This document shows positions 23,256 through 32,300 of a stretch of 64,000 bases of DNA, one piece after another. The stretch covers positions 496,001 through 560,000 of the forward strand of contig JAMYHL010000016.1 in NCBI GenBank assembly GCA_025531455.1, read 5' to 3'. The notes under the pieces were generated by a model. The model searched no databases, was not told where the DNA came from, and saw only the letters and a program-made list of their open reading frames with translations. The position numbers and the translations under genes were made by a program. This DNA is from Apiotrichum sp. Y4204. Its lineage: Eukaryota > Basidiomycota > Tremellomycetes > Trichosporonales > Trichosporonaceae. Numbering within the stretch: the first letter of the stretch is position 1; each line of letters starts with the position of its first letter.

Positions 23256-24455
23256 ATGGAGCCCCGCCCGGCCTCGCCCTATCCGGGCGCCAGGGCAATC
23301 TACCTCCCGAACACCCCGGGCGCGAAAGAGCGCGACCGCGCGTTCTGGGAACGCGTCTCCTGCGATCTGGGGGGATGGGTGCGCGCGCCCGACCTCGCGC
23401 CTGGCATCGTGCCCGGTGAAGCGCGGCTCTCGGCACGGGGCGAGGTGGACCGTATCGTAAAGTGGGGGCTCGAGCTCGTTTTCAAGGAGCGCTCGTGTTT
23501 CTCCGTTGAGTACGTGCGTACACAAGAGGGGCTCACGCAGATCCGATGAGGTTCGGGATCTGGAGAGGGAGAGAAACGTCGCTTTTACCCAGCCATACCC
23601 CGGCCGCCAGGTACATCGCCCGCAAGTTCCCGATGCGGCGGGACAGGAGCCAAGTGACGATGACTGGGCGGCTCTCTGTGCGTTCATGGCGTAGCTGAGC
23701 TGGAGGAGCTAGCTGATTTAGCTAATGCTGATGGCAGACGACATTGAGGAGCGGAAAACCACCCGCGGCGTGGAGCGGCACGTCTTCTCGTCGTGGCTGG
23801 CCCTCCCCACCCTGCCACCTCCGACGGACGCACCGGACGAGCCGGTATCCATGCCTGCCGCCCCAGCCCCCGGCGGACCCGTAATCGACGCGGTGGAGGA
23901 GTTCACCATCCACGTCCCGCCCACGAACGTACGCCCGATAAAATCATGGTCTGACTGCAGTTCCCGCCGATCCTCCAGCGGCGGTGGTGGTACGACCACC
24001 CGGACCCGCTCGTCGTGCGTTTTCCTGTGAGGATACGCTGACGCAGAACGTATCCTCCGAGTCCATGGCAGTGTATATCCTGCATGTGCTATTCGAGCTT
24101 GACGGCGAGTTCATACCCTGATGGATAGGGGGTGCGTGCGCTCGAGCTCCCCCTCGGCGTCGTGCCCCCGCCAGGCGAACGCAGCGTGCACTATACCAGT
24201 GCCGAGGCGCTCGCACCGGCGCTCACTCTCCCCCGGGGCACGCCGACGTATGAGCGGGTGTGCACGGCGATGGCGGAGAGTAATTCCCCGTACCGTATCT
24301 ACGACGAGTTCGCGCCATTCAGCGCTGGCAGCCGCGGGCAGTGGCCTGGCGGCGCGGCGATGCATGCCGCCAAGATGTGGATGCGGAAGAAGAAGGTCGC
24401 GAGGGATATCGATGCGGGATACCGTGTGGGTACGGTGTTCTGGGCGTCTGTTTAG
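23256..24455 (+). CDS. Unrecognised six-exon gene with tiny introns
   Basis: I do not recognise this protein. My best model joins 23256-23509, 23541-23677, 23738-23928, 23961-24014, 24047-24085 and 24129-24455 into 333 codons with no internal stop. Introns are 31, 60, 32, 32 and 43 bases, most with a CTGAC or CTCAC branch site just before the AG. Visible stretches include RAFWERVSCDLGGWVRAP, IVKWGLELVFKERSC, SDDDWAALYDIEERKTTRG, a Pro/Ala-rich linker, EEFTIHVPPTN, PYRIYDEFAPFSAGSRG and a basic segment KMWMRKKKVARDIDAGYRVG. There is no signal peptide or membrane segment. The last intron (24086-24128) is the weakest, with GTGCTA as donor. Without it the protein would end at TGA 24119. The G/C-rich third positions support all exons as coding. 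The function is unknown. Confidence 0.55.
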
Positions 24456-24553
24456 TATTGTGGATCAGTTGTGGAGCCCGAGTCAGTCAACACCGGGAAT
24501 CCCACCCAGGGGTATGACTATGAATGCATGATACAATATAATAACAACTAGAC

Positions 24554-26107
24554 CTAGAGTGCGCGCGACCTGCGCGTGGTGGTGGATGTGTCGGTGGAGA
24601 GCACGCTCTCGGAGCGCTTCCGGCTCGGCGGCTCGACGGGGGGCACGAACCCCTCCTTCTGAGCTTTGAGCGTGCGGAGCTCCTGCTCGACGCGGTCGAC
24701 CTGGCGCTTCATGTCGACGAGGCTGGTCGCGGCCTGGAGCACGCCGTCGTACGCCTCGAGGTTGCCGCGCGTTGGCATGACCAGCCGGGACGAGCTCAGA
24801 CCGAATTCTGCCAACAGCTCGCTGATGCGTATCGCCGCATTCGGCTTTGGCGCCGGCATCTTGGACGAGCGCAGGTGGACGGGTTGGTGAACCGGGTGCT
24901 TTGTAGCGAGGTGCGATGCGTTCGGGCCGACAGGGACTGGCGGGACGCGGTAGATGCAGTGCGCGGTGTCTGGTGTTAGAGAAGAACGTGAGAAGAGACC
25001 CACCGTAGGCGGCCTGGTCCTTTGGCTTCTTCGGCGGCGGCGGCCCAACGGGGCTCGGGAGCGCGCTGGCAGCCTCCTCCTCCGGCCGGCGCTTCTTCTT
25101 GTTCTGAGGGTTAGATTAGACACAGTGGTGTAACCCACCCGATCCACACCCAGCACCCCTTCGCTGTTCGCCTGGCTGAGGGGAACCAATCCACTGTCGA
25201 ACCCGATGATCGTGCGCATGAGCTCGTCACGATCTGCGCGGTAGCGCTTCTCGTTCTGCTCCAGGCGCTTGATTTCGAGATAGAGCGCCTCCTCCTCGGC
25301 AATCTCCGCGGCTGTGAGGTGGAACAGCTCGGACGCGTACTGCTTGCGCTTAATCTCGCGGTCTGGTGGGTCAGAATATCATGAGTGCTGTACCCACTCT
25401 TGTCAAACGAGTACTGCGCCAGCTGCTGCTGCTGCACCTGCGGGTCGCTTGTCGGGCGGGTACGGATCAGCCGCCGACAAATGGTGTAGTACCGCTCCTT
25501 GATCTCCTCGACACTGCGCCGCTTTACGTTCCCCATCCCCGTCGGGCCCTTGTACTCGTACCGGTCTGCGGCGACGATAAACCGCAGATCATATTCCCTT
25601 AGCAGGTCAAAGAGGTACGTCGTCTCGTGCGGCGACCAGTTCGGGTCCGTCAGGTGCTGATCGTACTCAAACTGCGAGTACTCCATCACGCTCGGGCCGT
25701 ACATGTTGAAGCTCCCAAAGTAGTCTACCCGGGCATGCGGGTCCTCGTCCGTGACGCGAACGTAGTGTCCGAGGCGGGGCGCGCCAACCTCGCCCTGCCG
25801 CGCCATCGGCGTGAACTCGGTCCACTCCCTAAATGTGAGCTTGGCAACCGGTAAATGCAGCTCAAACAGCAGAGAATACCCACCATTTCACCTTCTTGGC
25901 CTTGAGCTTTGGCCGGTCGCGATATTTGACAGCAGCAATGGACGCCTGCGCCTCGGCGAGTGACGGCGCATTGTCCCCAATCAGAGCATATAGCTCACGC
26001 GAGATACCATCCGGTTTGCGCGGCGCGGCGGCGGACTTTCGCGGTGCGGGTACCGAGGGCCCCGCGGCCGGCAGGTTGAGGATCGAGCGCACGTCTTGCG
26101 AGGTCAT
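24554..26107 (-). CDS. SWC4: SWR1/NuA4 complex subunit Swc4 (DMAP1)
   Basis: Shared subunit of the SWR1 (H2A.Z exchange) and NuA4 (histone acetyltransferase) chromatin complexes. The start MTSQDVRSILNLP matches the DMAP1 N-terminus. After an intron the SANT-like block reads EWTEFTPMAR, FNMYGPSVMEYSQFEYDQHL, NWSPHETTYLFDLLREYDLR and FIVAADRYEY, then RRSVEEIKERYYTICRRLIR. A charged coiled-coil-like helix follows (EIAEEEALYLEIKRLEQNEK and RYRADRDELM). The C-terminal DMAP1 domain includes RISELLAEFGLSSSRLVMPT and a final helix DRVEQELRTLKAQKEG. Several short introns lie between. It is divergent from RRP45, with only about 190 bases between the start codons. Confidence 0.93.
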
Positions 26108-26296
26108 GTGGATGGTGGTGGATGGAGAGGAGGGAAGAGTGTGGATATGGATGGAGGTTGATGGGATTCGAGAGTGGAGCGGGAGTATTTTTTCAACACA
26201 CATTCATGCATTCATGTCTGGTCGCCACCAAAATATCAACCGATGACATCCATTTAACCAACTTCAACACCACATACTCTGCACACCATCTACACG
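26108..26296. promoter_or_regulatory. Short bidirectional promoter, SWC4 / RRP45
   Basis: 189 bases between two divergent ATGs. The SWC4 side is T/C-rich when read on its strand, and the RRP45 side reads CCAACTTCAACACC before the ATG. Both are leader-like. No TATA box is evident. Confidence 0.4.
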
Positions 26297-27452
26297 ATGC
26301 CCCGCGAAATCGAGCCCCCGACAGTACAGAAGGAGTTCCTCATCGCGGCGCTGACCGAGGGCAAGCGGCTGGACGGGCGGCTGCCGCTCGAACAGCGCCC
26401 GTTCACGCTCTCGTTTGGCGCCGAGCTCGGTTCCGTCGAGTGCCGTCTGGGGAAGACCGCGTGCGTAAAGGCCTAAGAAGCCCAGCTGACGCTTCAGAGT
26501 ACTTGCACAAGTCACTGCTACGATTGTGAAACCCCGGGACGACAGGCCGTACGAGGGCTTTCTGCAGATCAACTCGGAGATCAGCCCCATGGCGTCCAGC
26601 GTCTTCGAGGCCGGTCGGTGCGTGCTGGCCACGATTAGTTTGTGCAAGCACTGACGACAGCGCGTCCGAGAATGAGGTGATCATTACCCGCCTGTTGGAG
26701 AAGAGCATCCGGCGGACAGAGGCCGTCGACCGCGAAGCACTGTGTATCATTGCCGGGGAGAAGGTGCGAGACGAGAGCTGTACCGTTTCTGACCCCAGGT
26801 GTGGCATCTCCGCCTCACGCTCCATTTCCTTTCTGACTCGGGAAACCCCCTCGACTGCGCGTCGCTCGCAGCCATGGCTGCGCTGAAGCACTTCCGCAAA
26901 CCGGATGTCGAGGTCATTGGCGACGAGGTTATTGTGGTGAGTACATCGACGGCGGACAGTGAGGGATGGCATATCTGAGTGGGGTATTGTCTGCAGAGAA
27001 CGGTATTCTGGGTAGGAGGAGAAGTTTAGACACCCAGCTTCTATTCCGACTGCGCTGCTCACACGCATGCGCCCAGCCCATTAACCCACAATCCCCGGAG
27101 ATCCTCTCATCTTGTCGCCCACTGACATCAGCACTCGCCCGATGAGCGCGCCCCCGTCCCACTAGCGATCCACCACACGCCGCTCTGCCTGACCTTTGCA
27201 TACTTTGAGAACCTCGCGCCGATCCTGGACCCGACGCACCTCGAGGAGGTGCTTGCAGCTGGCACCATGACGATCACACTCAACGCGCAGCGCGAGCTCT
27301 GCGTGCTCTCCAAGGCGGGCGGCAGTGCGCTCTCCGCGGACGAGATCATGGACGTCGTGCGTGTTGGCGTCGAGCGCGTGCGCACTATGGTCGCGGCGAT
27401 GGAGGAGGCGCTCGCGGCGGATAAGACGGCCCGTGTGGTTGAGGTTATCTGA
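26297..27452 (+). CDS. RRP45: Exosome complex subunit Rrp45 (EXOSC9)
   Basis: RNase PH-fold subunit of the core RNA exosome ring, in nucleus and cytoplasm, for 3'-5' RNA processing and decay. The spliced product starts MPREIEPPTVQKEFLIAAL and EGKRLDGRLPLEQRP, then LSFGAELGSVECRLGKT, AVLAQVTATIVKPRDDRPYE, SSVFEAGR, EKSIRRTEAVDREALCIIAG, EKVWHLRLTLHFLSDSGNPL, DCASLAAMAALKHFRKPDV and VPLAIHHTPLCLTFAYF. These are diagnostic of Rrp45 rather than Rrp42 or Rrp43. The C-terminus is short (ends RVVEVI), lacking the long tail of animal EXOSC9. Introns are 35-55 bases, for example GTGCGAGACG...CTGACCCCAG within the EKVW stretch. Confidence 0.93.
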
Positions 27453-28104
27453 GCGAAGAAGTCAAGATGGAGCGCGAGCTCGTCATGCCGAAGCCACGGG
27501 GCAGCCGCATGGCCGAAGTTGATGGCCACCATGTGGTGGCTGACAGCCTTCCCCTGTCGGCCCTGTCTCCGCTTCGGGTTTACGGAGACGTCACCACCAC
27601 GAGTACGACGACTCCGAGATGAGACAGACAGGCACAATTGTTTGATCGTGATTGATACCCGGCATGTGATACCTTGTTGCATCTGCATGACATGTTGTGG
27701 ACGGCGGCATGTTGACTGTCCGTGCACTCCAAACTGACCTTGGGTATCCAGATTGCAGGTTGAGGGACTCGCAGTCACAACTTGCTCAGACTCACTTCCG
27801 TGGCATGTTCCCGCTGGCAGGCACACACCCTGGCGACCTTCCCGACACTCGTTCTTGTTTTACTACTTGGACTCTTGCGCGTTATGCTTTTGGGTCCTAG
27901 GTGGCGGGCGCTGCATTGTGGGAACACAGCCGGAAGTTACGAGAGTCGCGAGTGAACGATGGCCCTGGTATTGCTCTACACGCAGCAACAGCGTGTATGG
28001 CCTGAAGGGCACCGCGTATCCTGTCCTGATGTTCGATGCTGGTATGCTGGCATGCTCCTGATACCCAAACACGCTGCAGCCAACTGCCAAACTCGCACCA
28101 AGAG
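27453..28104. other. Intergenic stretch, no gene seen
   Basis: About 650 bases after the RRP45 stop. The overlapping open frames have no recognisable content and the composition is close to even. It is probably 3' flank. Confidence 0.5.
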
Positions 28105-28359
28105 TTACGTACGCCCCCGTCCATGTAGGGCGACGGGAGACAAAAGCGTGTATTGCGCCGAAGCTTTGGCCCGGGAGACAAGGGGAGGGTAGTACGGCAT
28201 GCAGGCTGTTGAGATCCCGTATGGGGAGAGGGAGTGAAATTGTGTAGGAAAAAAATGCGTACCTGAGATGGAATCGGGGTGCGCGATGCCGGCGAGGATG
28301 TGGATGACGGTGGTGAGGAAGAGACAGTTGATGATGAGGAGGGAGGATGTGGCATGCAT
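28105..28359 (-). CDS. Possible small secreted protein
   Basis: Weak candidate. From ATG 28359 the frame begins MHATSSLLIINCLFLTTVIH followed by ILAGIAHPD, a good eukaryotic signal peptide (short polar start, hydrophobic core, small residues at a plausible cleavage site after GIA). A GT-AG pair (GTACGC ... CAACAG, about 28211-28261) could be an in-frame intron: whether spliced or not, the frame continues to a stop at 28105. An upstream in-frame ATG lies at 28377. No known domain is visible and codon bias is weak. It could be chance in a gene-poor stretch. An RNA read across the putative intron would settle it. Confidence 0.25.
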   Translation of the reverse strand: MHATSSLLIINCLFLTTVIHILAGIAHPDSISGTHFFPTQFHSLSPYGISTACMPYYPPLVSRAKASAQYTLLSPVALHGRGRT

Positions 28360-28377
28360 GGCGTGGGCTCTGAACAA

Positions 28378-29381
28378 GGTTTATGCTGCAGTGGTAGAAG
28401 ATGAGAAGAGTAAGCTACAGTCATCATCATCCAGTCAACCACACTTCATCTGTTCAGTAGACGACCAGGGAAAAAGGAAGACACACGAAACACGGTCATT
28501 TGCGCCGATTTCATCCTGCGAATCCTGTGGATATTCTGTGGGCCTGTAGGCCTCTGGGCCAGCGCAGGAGCTGAGGTATGCAAAAGAGGGTGATACCTGA
28601 TAGGCCGGAAAAGGACAAAGAGGGAAGGGGGAATCGAGATGTAAGGGTAGGACATGCAAGGGAAGGCGGACGGGGAGAGAGGGCAGGTACCAAAGTGCAG
28701 CTCTGTGTAGGATTACCGGGGCAGAGAGACTGTGGGCTTTTGAGCTTTAATTCGCTGCAACAGGACACGTCCGACTAGCTTACTAGTCTGAGATCTCTCT
28801 GTGGCTAATTGTGGCTTTGGCTCTCATGCCCTCTCTCAGCTCTCAAACCCATTCTCATACAGCCACGCCTCTGGTCTCTTTGGTTCATCATCCCAGCGGA
28901 ACACAAGACACAGTCTTGCCCCATTTCGGCACTGTTCGTCGTCGCCATCGCCAGCATTGTCCTCGATCTCTCGTCTCCATCTCTTTTTTTTTTCTACTCT
29001 TCTCTACCCATCTCATCCACCTCCCCGCGCGTCATCCTCACACCGGGTTGACACACGTTTCCCACTTCACACTCCGTCACTTCCAATCCACGCGCACCCG
29101 CCCCAGTCACACGGAATCCACAAGCGCCATCCACTTCCGATTCCAATTTCCCGGTCGCGTCTCCCACCTCCTTTTGTTCAATCTACAAAGCTACAATCGC
29201 CATCTGCGTCATTCCATCTATAATCACCGACACGCCGCCGCATTAGCACTCCGCGATCCGTCACTCGGCGTCGACGAACCGCTCCCCCTCCCTTCTTCTC
29301 TCCCTCGCCTAAGGCCTCGTCGCGCTCACTTTCAGCCGGCCCCCGGCCACGTCTCCGGCGCGACCGCGTGCCCAGTCCACC
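28378..29381. promoter_or_regulatory. Long upstream region of the Ser-rich protein gene
   Basis: About 1 kb without a clear gene. From about 28960 on it is strongly pyrimidine-rich, with long CTCTTTTTTTTTTC and CCACC tracts and many CATC/CACA runs, like a long 5' leader. Open frames in it (several over 100 codons) are low-complexity Ser/His/Pro reads of the same tract and are not convincing genes. Confidence 0.4.
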
Positions 29382-32300
29382 ATGGACAAGCTGTTCCGGT
29401 ACGCATCTCGGCGCGGGCGCTGCTTGGTATTGAGTGGAGGTGCTGCGGACTGTGTCAGCTGTGATCATCATTTCCCAGCTGCCGAGACGCGTCACGCTCC
29501 ATTCCAGGTCCGAGCCCAGCCTGAGCCCCGCCGCGCCTTCCTTTCCTCACGCGCCCCCACCCACCCAGTACTGACGCGACAGGAAACGCACCGAGAAGGG
29601 GAGCTCACGCCGCTCCGTCCCGCGCAAGAATGAGGCCGGCAAGCTGCGACCGGCCAAGCCGGGAGTCCTGCCACCAAGTCTCGACATTGACATCCGCAAC
29701 TCGCTCATAATGCCTAGGTGCGTGTGGCGTGCCCTGTGGACAGGCGTTATCTGGCCCGCAGGGCTTGTATGTGCTTCTCTCTCTAACCACAGCATGACGG
29801 AGCGCTTCTCTGTGCTTCTCCCCGGCCTGTCCTCTGCGCCGGACGGCGCCATTCGTGACCTCCTCGCCCAGCAGCGCACGCGCGTGGATGGACCGAGCCT
29901 CACCATTGCAGAGGAGGAGATGCTGCTCGCCGAGTTGCGCGGGAACCCACCATCACAAAGAAGCTTTAGCCAGATGACCAACATTTCCGAGTGGGACGGC
30001 AACCCTCCGCCCTTTGACAACGACTGGGCGTCAGGGCGCGGCAGCGTCTCTGGGTCCGTGTCCGTGCCATCTCAGATGACTGCGTCAGGCTCAGATGGCC
30101 ACCTGTCTCCCCACTCACCACGCTCCCCTGGAGATCGACCCCTGCTGTCGCCCGTTCCTTCCATAGGCTCGAGTGTCATGGACCGTGGCCGCGTCCTGCC
30201 CGGCCGCTCGCACGGCTTCTCGAGTAACCAGAGCTTCCGCGACAACAATTATCTCGCCAAGGTTGCAAAGGACAAGGACGACCACTCGCCGCTGTCCCCG
30301 TCGCTGTCAGCCCGACGTGTACTCTCAAGCAGCCGCACCTCACCTTCGGTCGCACGAAGCCCCAGCAGTGTGACCAGCGTGCCTCGCTCTGATCCCCGAG
30401 GAACCACCAGCCCTGGATCAGAACGCAGCCTGACGCCTACCGCTGCTATTGCATCTGGTACTCCGGTCGCCTCGTCTCCATCCGCACACGCGCCCTCGCC
30501 GGCACCGTCATCGACAACGCTCAACCGCCAGCTGAGCAACCAGAGCTATCAGGGCTACTCTTCATTGGAACGGGCGACTAGTAACCGGAGCGGCGGTGTG
30601 TCTGTCGGCCGCCGGCCGAGCGATCAGAGCCTTCCCTACGAGCCGTTGTCGCAGCAACTCTCCCGCCAACAGAGCAATCGCAGCGGCACCGGCCTCCAGC
30701 TCGATCGCCATCCAAGCCACCGTACCCAAGCCAGTCCGCTCGAGCGCAAGACAAGCAATAGCCAACAGCCGCTCGAGCGACAGGTTTCCGACCGCAGCCA
30801 ACAACAGCTCGAACGCCAGACCAGCCATCGCAGCACCCCCGATGCTCCCTCGAGCAGTGCAGACCAGCCGGAGGTGCGCACGGTGCCAAGAATGGACGAA
30901 CCGTCGCGAGTACGGACCAAGCCGGTAGGCGGCGCACCCCAGCAACGGCAGTCACTGCTCATGGGCTTGAGCCCTGCCCAGGCGAAGCGCATATCCATGG
31001 CCCTGCTCGAGATTGAATCGCACCTCGGAAGGAAGGGAAATGACGATTCGCCCAGTGACGGGCCTTCATCTGGGTCGTATGTGCTTCTCAACGAGGATCA
31101 GGAGGAGGTGCTGCAAGGTAACGGGGATGGGGATGAATCTGACGACGGCGATTACGAGGATGACGCAGATCACAAGGCGACCACCCCAGGCTCTTCGAAT
31201 ACCTCCATTCCGTCTGCTCCCCTTTTCCCCTACCCCCTCTCACCACCACCAGTGCCAGGTGCTTCGGCCGGACCTCCATCCAGCACAGGCGCAACAACAC
31301 CAGCTAACAAGCCTACGTCCCTTCCCGCATCACCACGCACACACGACTTGCAGGCCATGCAGGCATCCCAGAACACGCCCCCGATTCCATCGCCGGCGCG
31401 CTCGCAATCCAACATCTCCAGCGACTCGCCTGCTAGGAGCCTTAACACCAACGGCGAAACGTACGACCGAGACTCATCGGGAACGCAGTTCAGCGAGGGT
31501 TCTTACACCCTTCCTGCACTCAAGCCGTTCCGTCCCCAGCCAGTCCGCCACACTCCTTCTCCGGCACTAGCGAGCAACTCGTCCACGGGCTCGATACCGG
31601 GCTACGTACCTGGCCAGCCGCGTCCCGTGGGTGCTCGCACCTTGTCGCCTGCTTCCTCTATCGGAGCCACGTCGCCAAAGTCTGCCATCACCACGTCTCC
31701 TAAGTCGGGAATGTCGTCCCAGCTCTCTGGATGGCCACAGCAGCCGCAACACCCTGTTTCCCTTCCCTCCTCCGCGACGATGGCAGCGATGCCGATGCCG
31801 CCCCACCAGGACGCTGGCGGCCACTCGCTTGCGCGCTCCTTGTCGGCACACGCAAACTCGAGATCCAACACCCCCACACAGACTGCCACCCAACCTGCCA
31901 CACAGCCTGCTGTTCGCGTCGAGCATGCCCCTGCCCCGGGCGTTCTCACTGCGCGACACCAAGCGAGCCATAGCATCTCTGACATTGGTACCTGGCGATC
32001 CACCTCGTCCGTCGGCGGCCAGTCGCACAAGTCTAGCCGGTCAATCAATTCGAGCAAGCATTCTGTCGTGTCCAGCCGACACTCGCCGTCCAACAGTCTG
32101 CGGTCGCCCATAGCACGCGTTACCGGATTTGACGACAGGGGATATGGGCACTCACACAGCACGAGCGCATCAGTCCCCATCACACCTGTCACTGCGACGA
32201 GCACGCACAAGAGCCGCTCAACACTGTCACCCACGACGTCGTCCCGCTTGAACCACCGCCCCTCGACTGGGTCGCTCTCGTCAACGTGCTCGACCTCTCT

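Noticed and set aside
24015..24046. A 20-base intron (GTGAGG...GCAG) in the orphan gene
   Set aside because: A better donor GTGCGT 12 bases upstream gives a 32-base intron in the same frame with the same acceptor. 20 bases would be implausibly short.
27128..27826. 232-codon minus-strand open frame over the end of RRP45
   Set aside because: It is antisense to conserved RRP45 exons and has no recognisable motif.
28811..29464. 217-codon plus-strand open frame before the Ser-rich gene
   Set aside because: It is a His/Ser/Pro low-complexity read of a pyrimidine-rich leader, overlapping other open frames and the first exon of the real gene.
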